This document shows, piece by piece, positions 23,798-30,582 of a stretch of DNA of 30,582 bases (the first letter of the stretch is position 1; the number at the start of each line of letters is the position of its first letter). The stretch is from Bacillota bacterium. Lineage in GTDB: Bacteria > Bacillota > Clostridia > DSM-8532. The stretch is from NCBI GenBank assembly GCA_023440865.1, contig JAEXRM010000135.1:1-30582 (forward strand). The letters run 5' to 3'. Under the pieces are notes generated by a model. That model saw nothing but the letters and a program-made list of their open reading frames with translations. It ran no database searches and was not told the DNA's origin. Made by a program: the position numbers and the translations under genes.

Positions 23798-24190
23798 TCA
23801 GCGCTTGGAGAACTGGGGTGCGCGACGGGCCTTCTTGAGGCCGTACTTCTTGCGTTCCTTCATGCGGGGATCGCGGGTGAGGTAGCCGGCCTTCTTCAGC
23901 GGGGAACGGAACTCGTCTTCCGCCTTGAGCAGCGCGCGGGCCACGCCGTGACGGATGGCACCGGCCTGGCCGGTGAAGCCGCCGCCGTGGACGGAACCCA
24001 GCGCGTTGAAGGTGCCTTCGGTCTTGGTGAGGACCAGCGGCTGGCGCACGATCACCTTGAGGGTGTCGAGGCCGAAGTAGTCATCGAGGGAGCGTTCGTT
24101 GATGATGATTTCGCCGGTGCCCGGCACGAGACGGACGCGGGCAATCGACTTCTTGCGACGGCCGGTTCCGTAATACTGAATCTTCGCCAT
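23798..24190 (-). CDS. rpsI: 30S ribosomal protein S9
   Basis: This is a full-length 130-residue S9: it opens QYYGTGRRKKSIARVRL, contains the conserved GGGFTGQAGAIRHGVARAL block, and ends in the basic KKARRAPQFSKR tail whose terminal SKR reaches the ribosomal P site in known structures. ATG 24190 is preceded by GAGGAGG. It follows rplM by 19 bp, the standard bacterial rplM-rpsI order, and the pair ends in the terminator at 23693-23724. Confidence 0.98.
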   Translation of the reverse strand: MAKIQYYGTGRRKKSIARVRLVPGTGEIIINERSLDDYFGLDTLKVIVRQPLVLTKTEGTFNALGSVHGGGFTGQAGAIRHGVARALLKAEDEFRSPLKKAGYLTRDPRMKERKKYGLKKARRAPQFSKR

Positions 24191-24209
24191 GGTGGGATCC
24201 TCCTCTCAA

Positions 24210-24644
24210 TCAGATGTCGAGCACGAGCACTTCGGGCTTCTGTGCCTGGTGGTTGTGTTCGGTGCCGGCATAGACCTTGAGCTTCTTGTACATGGCACGG
24301 CCGAGGCTGTTGCCGGGCAGCATGCGCTTGACAGCGAGCTCGAACACGCGCTCGGGGGTCTTCTCGAGCATGTGGCGGGTGCTGGTCTGCTTCAGGTGGC
24401 CGATGTAGCCTGTGTGGCGGCTGTAGATCTTGTCGTTGAGCTTGTTGCCGGTGAGCACGATCTTGTCCGCGTTCAGCACGATGACGAAATCACCGGTGTC
24501 GACGTGCGGGGTGTACTCGGGCTTGTTCTTGCCGCAGAGAATCTTGGCGACTTCGCTGGCCGCACGGCCGAGCACTTTGCCTTCCACGTCAATCACGTAC
24601 CACTTTCTGTTCATTTCTTCGGCTTTCGCCATGAACGTCTTCAT
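24210..24644 (-). CDS. rplM: 50S ribosomal protein L13
   Basis: The 144-residue protein has the L13 signatures RKWYVIDVEGKVLGRAAS, DTGDFVIVLNADKIVLTG, YSRHTGYIG, RVFELAVKRMLPGNSLGR and the C-terminal YAGTEHNHQAQKPE. The start is ATG 24644 with GGGAGG seven bases before; the upstream open frame in this phase has no ribosome-binding support. Transcription should come from the strong promoter at 24811-24839 through a ~165-nt leader with a terminator-like hairpin, suggesting autogenous control by L13. Confidence 0.98.
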   Translation of the reverse strand: MKTFMAKAEEMNRKWYVIDVEGKVLGRAASEVAKILCGKNKPEYTPHVDTGDFVIVLNADKIVLTGNKLNDKIYSRHTGYIGHLKQTSTRHMLEKTPERVFELAVKRMLPGNSLGRAMYKKLKVYAGTEHNHQAQKPEVLVLDI

Positions 24645-24779
24645 GCATGATCCTCCCAAACTGTTTGTTCCACGGTTCACACCGCCGGTTGCGCGGTGCC
24701 GCACCGTCCGGACCGGCGCCGGGGGCGTCGGGGGAGGACATGCGATCCGGGTTCCGGGTTGTTGCCGTTGAATCCCAAA

Positions 24780-24805
24780 GAAAACCGCCGCTGGTTCAGC
24801 GACGG
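24780..24805 (-). promoter_or_regulatory. L13 leader-type hairpin / attenuator
   Basis: Right at the predicted transcription start, CCGTCGCTG pairs with AGCGGCGG (24785-24805, minus strand reading) and a TTTTCTTT run follows. A terminator-like hairpin at the 5' end of an rplM mRNA matches the position of the known Firmicutes L13 leader, through which L13 represses its own operon. I matched it by position and shape only. Confidence 0.5.
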
Positions 24806-24810
24806 TCTTC

Positions 24811-24839
24811 ATTGTAATATGCGCTGCATGCACTGTCAA
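24811..24839 (-). promoter_or_regulatory. Sigma-A promoter of rplM-rpsI
   Basis: TTGACA (24839-24834), an exact 17-bp spacer and TACAAT (24816-24811) on the minus strand form a near-consensus promoter. Confidence 0.85.
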
Positions 24840-25002
24840 ACGAACAAGTCTGAATTTTTCAACTACGTGGGCTTTTCTCGCGTTTTTGCTCTTTTTTTCG
24901 CCCATTCTCGGGCTCGCACGGTTTTCAGTTCACTTTTCCCGGAACGCTTCCGGCAAACGGCATGGCGATTGAAATCCATGCATCCGCCGGCGGCGTGCCG
25001 CG

Positions 25003-27459
25003 TCACGCTTCCCCCTTCGCCGGCGGCGTGCCGCCCTCGAGCACCGGCTCGCCGTCCTTCATCATGAACCGCGCCGAGCCGCCCTCGACGACGATGCCGT
25101 CGAGCATGGCCTCCGCCAGCTTGTCCTCGATCTTCTCCTGGATGGTGCGGCGCAGCGGACGGGCGCCGTACGTCTTGTCGTATCCCTTCTCCGAGAGCCA
25201 GTCCTTGACCTCGTCGGACACCTCGAGCGTGATGCCGGCCGCCTTGAGGCGCTTGGCCACGTCGCCGACCATGAGGGTGGCGATCTGGCGGATCTCCTCG
25301 ATCACGAGCGGATGGAAGACGATGATGTCGTCCACGCGGTTGAGGAACTCGGGCCGGAACATCTTCTTGAGCTCGACCATGACGTTCTTCTTCATGTCCT
25401 CGTAGTCGCGGGCCGCGTTCTCGACCGCGATGCCGAAGCCCAGGTGCTTGGGTTCCACAATTTCACGCGCGCCGACATTCGAGGTGAGGATGAGCACCGT
25501 GTTGCGGAAATCGACCGTGCGGCCCGTCGAATCGGTCAGACGGCCCTCGTCGAGGATCTGCAGCAGCATGTTGAACACGTCGGGGTGCGCCTTCTCGATT
25601 TCATCAAAGAGCAGCACGGCATAGGGCTTGCGGCGCACCTTCTCGGTGAGCTGCCCCCCCTCGTCGTAGCCGACATAGCCCGGAGGCGAGCCGACCAGGC
25701 GCGACACGCTGTGCTTTTCCATGTATTCGCTCATGTCGATGCGGATGAGCGCGCTCTCGTCACCGAACATGGCCTCCGCCAGCGCCTTGGAGAGCTCGGT
25801 CTTGCCCACGCCCGTGGGACCCATGAAGATGAACGAGCCCACCGGACGCTTCGGGTCCTTCAGCCCCACGCGGCCGCGGCGGATGGCGCGGGAAACCGCC
25901 TTGACGGCTTCCTCCTGCCCGATGACGCGGTTGTGCAGGACGCCTTCGAGGTTCTTGAGCCGTTCGCCCTCCTCCTGCGCCAGCCGGTTGACCGGAATGC
26001 CCGTCCAGGAGCCGATGATCGCGGCGATCTCCTCCTCGGTCACCAGCTGCAGGCGCGACTGGTTTTGCACCTTCCAGGCCTCGCGGCGGATGCCCAGCTC
26101 TTCCTTGAGCTTGTTTTCCTCATCGCGCAGCTGGGCCGCCTTCTCGAACTCCTGGCGGGAAATCGCGTCCTCCTTCATCTTGTGGAGGGTCTCGATTTTC
26201 TGCTCGAGCTCCTTGAGATCGGGCGGCGCGGTGTAGGTTGCCAGGCGCACCTTCGAGGCCGCCTCGTCGATGAGGTCGATTGCCTTGTCGGGCAGGTGCC
26301 GGTCGCTGATGTAGCGTGCGGACAGCTTGACGGCCGCCTCGATGGCCTTGTCGGTGATCTTGACCGAGTGGTGCGCCTCGTACTTGTCGCGGATGCCGTG
26401 CAGGATGGCGATGGCCTCGTCCTGCGTGGGCTCGCCCACGTTGATGGGCTGGAAGCGGCGTTCGAGCGCGGCGTCCTTCTCGATGTGCTTGCGGTACTCG
26501 TCGAGCGTCGTGGCGCCGACGACCTGGATCTCACCGCGCGCGAGGAGCGGCTTGAGGATGTTCGCCGCGTCGATGGCGCCCTCGGCGGCACCGGCCCCCA
26601 CGATGGTGTGCATCTCGTCGATGAACAGGATGACGTTGCCCGCCTGCCGGATTTCCTCGATCGACTTCTTCAGGCGCTCCTCGAACTCGCCGCGGTACTT
26701 CGCGCCCGCGACCATCGAGCTGAGATCGAGCGTGACCACGCGTTTCTCCTTGAGCGTCTCGGGCACGTTGCCCTCCACGATCTTGTGCGCGAGCCCCTCG
26801 CACACCGCCGTCTTGCCGACGCCCGGCTCGCCGATGAGGCACGGGTTGTTCTTCGTGCGGCGCGACAGGATCTGGATGACACGCTCGATCTCCTTTTCGC
26901 GGCCGATGATGGGATCGATCTTGCCCTCACGGACCATCGCGGTGAGATCGCGGCCGAACTGGTCGAGTGTGGGCGTTTCCACGTCGTTGGCCTTGGGCTT
27001 GGCCGCGACGGCCGCGGCCGGGGTGTCCTCCGACAGCATCGCCGTGACGCCCTCGTACAGCTTGTGGATGTCGATCCCCATTTCTGCGAGGATGCGCACC
27101 GCGACGCTCTCCCCCTCGCGGATCAACGCAAGCAGGATGTGCTCGGTGCCGATGAAGTTCTGCCCCAGCCGGCGCGCCTCGGCATATGCGAGCTCCAGCA
27201 CGCGCTTGGTGCGCGGCGTGTGCTGCACGGGCTGCCCCTGCGCGTCGCCCCGGCCGATGAGCTCCATGATCGACTGGGTGAGTTTCTGCTCGTTGACGCC
27301 GTTCGAGGCGAGCACCGACGCCGCGACGCCGGAGCCCTCCTTCACAAGTCCCCAGAGAAGATGTTCGGTGCCGATGTAGCTGTGTCCCATGCCCTGCGCG
27401 AATTCCTTCGCGAGGGCGAGGGCGGCTTCCGCTTTCTTGGTGAATTTTCCGTAAATCAT
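25003..27459 (-). CDS. clpC: ATP-dependent Clp protease ATPase subunit ClpC
   Basis: The 818-residue protein has the full ClpC plan: double Clp_N repeats (1-145), first AAA+ module with Walker A GEPGVGKT (210-217) and Walker B ILFIDE, a middle region with a UVR motif (about 417-452) as in McsB/MecA-dependent ClpC, and a second AAA+ module with Walker A GPTGVGKT (547-554), then the Clp_D2-small domain. It unfolds substrates for ClpP, including proteins tagged by arginine phosphorylation. ATG 27459 is preceded by AGGGGG. It is last in ctsR-mcsA-mcsB-clpC, 163 bp after mcsB; that gap has a GACGCC/GGCGTC hairpin (27483-27498). No T-rich terminator follows the stop, only a T-less hairpin at 24939-24953. 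Confidence 0.97.
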   Translation of the reverse strand: MIYGKFTKKAEAALALAKEFAQGMGHSYIGTEHLLWGLVKEGSGVAASVLASNGVNEQKLTQSIMELIGRGDAQGQPVQHTPRTKRVLELAYAEARRLGQNFIGTEHILLALIREGESVAVRILAEMGIDIHKLYEGVTAMLSEDTPAAAVAAKPKANDVETPTLDQFGRDLTAMVREGKIDPIIGREKEIERVIQILSRRTKNNPCLIGEPGVGKTAVCEGLAHKIVEGNVPETLKEKRVVTLDLSSMVAGAKYRGEFEERLKKSIEEIRQAGNVILFIDEMHTIVGAGAAEGAIDAANILKPLLARGEIQVVGATTLDEYRKHIEKDAALERRFQPINVGEPTQDEAIAILHGIRDKYEAHHSVKITDKAIEAAVKLSARYISDRHLPDKAIDLIDEAASKVRLATYTAPPDLKELEQKIETLHKMKEDAISRQEFEKAAQLRDEENKLKEELGIRREAWKVQNQSRLQLVTEEEIAAIIGSWTGIPVNRLAQEEGERLKNLEGVLHNRVIGQEEAVKAVSRAIRRGRVGLKDPKRPVGSFIFMGPTGVGKTELSKALAEAMFGDESALIRIDMSEYMEKHSVSRLVGSPPGYVGYDEGGQLTEKVRRKPYAVLLFDEIEKAHPDVFNMLLQILDEGRLTDSTGRTVDFRNTVLILTSNVGAREIVEPKHLGFGIAVENAARDYEDMKKNVMVELKKMFRPEFLNRVDDIIVFHPLVIEEIRQIATLMVGDVAKRLKAAGITLEVSDEVKDWLSEKGYDKTYGARPLRRTIQEKIEDKLAEAMLDGIVVEGGSARFMMKDGEPVLEGGTPPAKGEA

Positions 27460-27622
27460 GCATTGCCCCCTATGTGACGACGGACGCCGTCAGGCGTCTG
27501 CGCCGGATTGACGAATGGCTGCGGGATGGATCGGATTCCGGGGAGAGGGGTCGTCCGCGAGAGAGCGCGGCGGCCGGGTGCATGGCTGCGGGAGACCGCG
27601 GCACATGGATGCGCATGCCCGT

Positions 27623-28660
27623 TCACAGCGTGGGAATGCGCATGGCGGCCCGTACAAGCTCCGCGCGTTTCGTGTCGCGGTCGTCCGGCTTCATGGCCTT
27701 GCCGAGCCGCTGCTGGATGTTGCCGGGCTGGATGTCGAGCATGAGCCCGTTGAGCCCGGTCTCCCCGATGCCGGGCAGCAGGCCCAGGTTGACGCCCAGC
27801 CGCACGTCGGAGAGCCGCTGCAGCGCCTCCTCCGTCGACAGGATCCGCGCGTTGCGCAGGATGCCGTATGAGCGGTGGATGCGGTCCTCGAGCCGGATGC
27901 CGTTCTGCTCGAGCAGCTCCTGGCGCAGGCTGCGTTCCTGCGCCACGATCTGGTTCGCCAGATTGCGCACACCGGAGATGATCTCCCCTTCGGACCGGCC
28001 GAGCGTCACCTGGTTGGATATCTGGAATATGCTTCCTGTCGCTTCCGTGTTCTCGCCAAACATGCCGCGGACCGCCACACCGAGCTTGGTGACGGACTCG
28101 AGCAGGCCCTTGATGTAACCCGTCATGACGAGTGCCGGCAGGTGAAGCATGGCGGAGGCGCGGATGGCCGTGCCGAAGTTGGTCGGGCAGCAGGTGAGGT
28201 AGCCGATCTTGGGATCGAAGGCAAAGTCGATCTGCTCCGAAAGCAGGTTGTCGATGCGGTCCGCCAGATCCCAGAGCGTCTCGAGCTGGAGCCCGGCGCC
28301 CAGGCACTGGATGCGCAGGTGGTCCTCCTCGTTGATCATGATGCTGATGTTCTCGCTGGCGCTGATGATGGCGCCGCACTCGATGCGGCTTTCGGCCAGC
28401 TCCTTGCTCACGAGGTGCTTTTCGACGAGCACCTGGCGCTCCACCTGCGGCAGGTGGGTGAAATCGACAAAGCGGAACTGCTGGGACATGCCGCTGTTTC
28501 CCTGCATCACGGCTTCGACGGTGCGCTCCATGACCAGGCGGCGCAGGTCGGGATTGCTGCGGTGCGGATACGGCATGTCGGAGAAATTGCGGGCGAGCCG
28601 GATGCGGCAGCTGAGCACCACATCCGATTCGGGCCCTGCGTCGATATACCACTTGTTCAC
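27623..28660 (-). CDS. mcsB: Protein-arginine kinase McsB
   Basis: The 345-residue protein is a guanidino-kinase-fold enzyme that phosphorylates arginines on CtsR and damaged proteins, marking them for ClpCP. Visible family motifs: SCRIRLARN near the start (ATP-phosphate-binding Arg cluster), INEEDHLRIQ (substrate-binding Glu/Asp loop), FDPKIGYLTCCPTNFGTA (with the active-site Cys region), FGENTEATGSIFQISNQ, and a C-terminal DRDTKRAELVRAAM that matches the phosphoarginine-sensing RDxxRA motif. I chose GTG 28660 (MNKWYIDAGPESD...), because GGGAGGTGAA precedes it and this is the usual McsB beginning. It follows mcsA by 116 bp, a gap with a GGCTGAC/GTCAGCC hairpin (28725-28741). Confidence 0.96.
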   Translation of the reverse strand: MNKWYIDAGPESDVVLSCRIRLARNFSDMPYPHRSNPDLRRLVMERTVEAVMQGNSGMSQQFRFVDFTHLPQVERQVLVEKHLVSKELAESRIECGAIISASENISIMINEEDHLRIQCLGAGLQLETLWDLADRIDNLLSEQIDFAFDPKIGYLTCCPTNFGTAIRASAMLHLPALVMTGYIKGLLESVTKLGVAVRGMFGENTEATGSIFQISNQVTLGRSEGEIISGVRNLANQIVAQERSLRQELLEQNGIRLEDRIHRSYGILRNARILSTEEALQRLSDVRLGVNLGLLPGIGETGLNGLMLDIQPGNIQQRLGKAMKPDDRDTKRAELVRAAMRIPTL

Positions 28661-28776
28661 GGGTTCACCTCCCGGCAACAAATTCACGGATTGGCTGGCG
28701 CCTTCCGCCTTCCGCATCGGGAAAGGCTGACGGCGTCAGCCGGACACTGGCGCAGGCGCGATGTCGGGCGCCAAGG

Positions 28777-29301
28777 TCAGGTTCTCGCCTCGCGGCGGTG
28801 TTCGAGCTCGCGGATGCGGTCGCGCAATTCGGCGGCCTTTTCATAAGCCTCCTCGCGGATCGCGTCGGACAACTCGTTCTTGAGCCGTTCGATCGCGTTG
28901 GCAACCGGTTCCTCGGGCCGTCCCTCCGCCGCGTGTCCCGCGACGGACTGGCCCGGCCGCTTGCCGGTATGGCGCACGTGGCCGTGGATGCGGTTGAGCA
29001 GCTGCTCCATATGCTCCGAAAAGGTATGGTAGCACTGGCTGCATCCCATGCGGCCGGTCCGGTTGAACTCCTCGATCGTCATGCCGCAGCCGGGGCAGGC
29101 GGTCTCCGTCTCGGACTCCGTCTCGTCGTCCGCCTGGGAAAAGGCCGCCAAGCCGGCCAGCAGGTTGTTCAGATCGATCTTGACTATTCCGCTCTCCGCC
29201 GCACACTGACGACAGACCGAAATCTGCGATTTCTGGCCGTTGAGGGTGCGCGTGATGAACAGCGTGGCCTCGCGCTGGTTGCAGATCTGACAGATTGGCA
29301 C
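28777..29301 (-). CDS. mcsA: McsA, zinc-binding activator of McsB
   Basis: Two pairs of CxxC zinc motifs (CQIC ... CRQC near the start; CPGC ... CSQC in the middle) and a C-terminal UVR motif (ERLKNELSDAIREEAYEKAAELRDRI) identify McsA, which activates McsB and binds ClpC. The start taken is GTG 29301 (VPICQICNQREATLF...), giving 174 residues, as McsA normally begins directly at the first zinc motif, and AGGGGAGG lies at the right distance. ATG 29322, seven codons earlier, is possible. It follows ctsR after a ~280-bp gap, unusually long for this operon and filled in part by a 19-bp tandem repeat. Confidence 0.94.
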   Translation of the reverse strand: MPICQICNQREATLFITRTLNGQKSQISVCRQCAAESGIVKIDLNNLLAGLAAFSQADDETESETETACPGCGMTIEEFNRTGRMGCSQCYHTFSEHMEQLLNRIHGHVRHTGKRPGQSVAGHAAEGRPEEPVANAIERLKNELSDAIREEAYEKAAELRDRIRELEHRREART

Positions 29302-29482
29302 CTTCTCCACCTCCCCTGTCATGGGGGCCGGATGCCCCCTTTCCTTGTTTCTTCCCTGCAGTCTCACGCCGGAAACGGCTTGGGGAAAACGAAACGCAAG
29401 CCGGGGGCGGTGCCGCGGGTACGGTTGCAGGCCGGATCGCTTTCCCCCGGGACAACCAGGACACCGTCGTCCGGTCCACGCA

Positions 29483-29596
29483 GTCACCGCACGGCCAGGA
29501 TGTCACCGCACGGCCAGGGTGTCACAGCACGGTCAGGACGTCACCGCACGGTCAGGACGTCACCGCACGGTCAGGATGTCACAGCACGGTCAGGCT
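29483..29596. repeat. Six tandem 19-bp repeats between ctsR and mcsA
   Basis: Units start at 29483, 29502, 29521, 29540, 29559 and 29578; the consensus is GTCACCGCACGGTCAGGAC with few changes (GGCCAGG in the first two, CAG for CCG in the third and sixth). The sixth unit contains the ctsR stop codon and last four codons, so the array seems to have grown outward from the ctsR 3' end. The period is not a multiple of three. Each unit has an ACCG-CA-CGGT near-palindrome. Confidence 0.93.
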
Positions 29597-30040
29597 CATC
29601 ATCATGTTCTTGAGCATGGTGGCCCGCACGTTGTCACGCTTTTCCATCGCCACATCGACCATCGCCTTGTCCGAAAGCGCGGCGCGCATGAGTGCGGCCT
29701 CCCGGCGGCTGATGATGTCATAGTCGACGAAGTTGTTGATGAACACCTCGCAGGTATGCTGCGACAGGCTGTCTCCGATGGCGGAGATGATGTGCATGAG
29801 ATAATCGCCCGCACACGCGATGTCGAAGCGGCGGATGCTGATGCTGCCACCGCCGCCGCGCCGGCTTTCCACATAATAGCCCTTGTCGTTGGTAAACCGC
29901 GTCGAGATGACGTAGTTGATCTGCGAGGGCACGCAGTTGAAGCGGTTGGCAAGCTCGTTCCGCTGAATCTCGACACTGCCGTGCATGTCATCGAGCATTT
30001 CCTTGAGGAAGCTCTCGATGATGTCACTGAGTCTTGCCAT
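29579..30040 (-). CDS. ctsR: CtsR, repressor of class III heat-shock genes
   Basis: The 153-residue protein matches CtsR: ARLSDIIESFLKEML at the N-terminus, winged HTH (EIQRNELANRFNCVPSQINYVISTRF) and the glycine-rich beta-wing ESRRGGGGSISIRR that reads the operator and senses heat, then a C-terminal domain for McsB/ClpC. ATG 30040 has AAGGGGTGG before it; the frame is open further upstream without support. It leads the ctsR-mcsA-mcsB-clpC operon and should repress it through the operator at 30153-30169. Its last codons (LTVL) fall inside the tandem repeat, so the C-terminus may vary among strains. Confidence 0.97.
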   Translation of the reverse strand: MARLSDIIESFLKEMLDDMHGSVEIQRNELANRFNCVPSQINYVISTRFTNDKGYYVESRRGGGGSISIRRFDIACAGDYLMHIISAIGDSLSQHTCEVFINNFVDYDIISRREAALMRAALSDKAMVDVAMEKRDNVRATMLKNMMMSLTVL

Positions 30041-30152
30041 GGTTCCACCCCTTCTTTCGATGCATTGGCGTTCCCGGAAGGCTTCACGGTCATGCCTTCG
30101 TTCCTGTCGGATCTTGTGTCGGGGAAAGCAGCGCCCCGGACCGGCGTTGCGT

Positions 30153-30169
30153 TTTGACTTTCCCTGACT
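30153..30169 (-). promoter_or_regulatory. CtsR operator
   Basis: On the minus strand AGTCAGG-GAA-AGTCAAA is a direct heptad repeat with a 3-base NAN spacer. The known consensus is RGTCAAA-NAN-RGTCAAA; one heptad is perfect and the other has two changes. It sits just downstream of the -10 box, where bound CtsR would block transcription. Confidence 0.88.
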
Positions 30170-30172
30170 TTT

Positions 30173-30202
30173 ATTATACAGGAGTGCATGCGGATTTGGC
30201 AA
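30173..30202 (-). promoter_or_regulatory. Sigma-A promoter of the ctsR operon
   Basis: TTGCCA (30202-30197), an 18-bp spacer and a consensus TATAAT (30178-30173) on the minus strand, directly ahead of the CtsR operator. The leader to ctsR is about 125 nt. Confidence 0.8.
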
Positions 30203-30272
30203 CAGGGTTCATCCGGGCGACGGATCCGCCTGCCCTGTCAGGGCCATGGCGATGCGCTTCCGGGGCAAGGCA

Positions 30273-30300
30273 AAGGCATGGCCGGTGAAGGCCATGCCTT
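30273..30300. terminator. Strong hairpin, possible terminator of the rubrerythrin gene
   Basis: AAGGCATGGCC and GGCCATGCCTT form an 11-bp perfect stem with a 6-base loop, about 110 bp after the rubrerythrin stop. No long T-run follows on either strand, so termination is uncertain; it may simply insulate the ctsR promoter. Confidence 0.45.
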
Positions 30301-30407
30301 GTCTGTCGTGATGCGCCCCCTGCGGGCAGCTGCCCGCCCCCGGGCGACCTGGAAAGCGGCGCCCTTCCCGCACCGGGGAGGGCGGGAAGCGGGACATCGG
30401 CAACGAA

Positions 30408-30582
30408 TCAATAGTTCTCGGTGAACACCTCGAAGTAGGCCTGCGGATGCAGGCAGGCCGGGCACTTCTCGGGCGCGGCCGCCCCTTCGTGGATGTAACC
30501 GCAGTTGTCGCACTTCCAGAGCGTGGGCGCATCCTTCCTGAAGACGCGGTTCTGCTCGATGTTGTCGGCAAGCTTGCGGTAC
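30408..30582 (-). CDS. Rubrerythrin, C-terminal end (gene continues beyond the window)
   Basis: The last 57 codons are visible. They encode a rubredoxin-like iron site with WKCDNCGYIHEGAAAPEKCP and then ACLHPQAYFEV, that is CxxC...CxxC with HP-Q-A/S-YFEV ending, as in the C-terminal domain of rubrerythrins. Rubrerythrins reduce hydrogen peroxide in anaerobes using a di-iron four-helix domain, which would lie outside this window. The stop is TGA at 30408-30410. A free-standing rubredoxin is less likely, given the helical sequence YRKLADNIEQNRVFRKDAPT before the iron site. Confidence 0.85.
   Translation of the reverse strand, partial: YRKLADNIEQNRVFRKDAPTLWKCDNCGYIHEGAAAPEKCPACLHPQAYFEVFTENY

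Noticed and set aside
24939..24953. Terminator after clpC
   Set aside because: The CCGGAA/TTCCGG stem has no T-run on the minus strand.
25312..27477. 721-codon open frame opposite clpC
   Set aside because: Antisense shadow of clpC with no recognisable domain.
29483..29596. CRISPR array
   Set aside because: The 19-bp units abut with no spacers and no cas genes are present.

Overview
The window looks like chromosomal DNA from a GC-rich member of the Firmicutes (Clostridia-like). The main evidence is a ctsR-mcsA-mcsB-clpC heat-shock operon with a CtsR-type operator, an rplM-rpsI operon with a leader hairpin, low-GC-style sigma-A promoters, and Ser/Ala-rich lipoprotein linkers typical of clostridial solute-binding proteins. 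Genus cannot be told from the sequence.

Left part (1-4.8 kb), accessory and AT-richer. Read on the minus strand this is an integron-like gene-cassette array. Three closely related imperfect palindromes of about 110 bp (248-358, 1022-1132, 1522-1629) have inverted outer cores of the attC type (RYYYAAC ... GTTRRRY). As in true gene cassettes, each segment between sites begins with a core complementary to the core at its own end. One cassette carries an unknown 193-aa protein and one a GIY-YIG nuclease-like protein. One has no convincing gene but holds a large nested stem structure, which recurs in the cassette cut by the left edge with a compensatory base change, and a possible outward promoter. 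Further right lie a decayed fourth site, a HicB-like remnant, a HigB/XRE toxin-antitoxin pair under a perfect palindromic operator, and a tyrosine recombinase pointing toward the array. The recombinase lacks the insertion that defines IntI, so its link to the array is an inference.

Middle part (4.9-15.8 kb), carbohydrate uptake and sensing. A divergent AraC regulator (probably leaderless mRNA) and a UroD-family protein are followed by an overlapping response regulator / solute-binding lipoprotein / histidine kinase operon (YesN-SBP-YesM layout), then a paralogous solute-binding lipoprotein and two ABC permeases, ending at a strong terminator. No ATPase is encoded, so a shared MsmX-like ATPase is expected. 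The lipoprotein between regulator and kinase suggests a three-component sensor.

Signalling part (15.8-23.5 kb). A sigma-A promoter drives a CheW and a soluble MCP-like receptor. Convergent to them are two paralogous membrane proteins with periplasmic-binding-like, PAS, GGDEF and EAL domains; the upstream copy is split by a -1 frameshift.

Right part (23.5-30.6 kb), core genes on the minus strand: rplM-rpsI; clpC, mcsB, mcsA and ctsR with a 19-bp tandem repeat starting in the ctsR stop codon; and the 3' end of a rubrerythrin gene at the window edge. No tRNA, rRNA, IS element or CRISPR array was seen.
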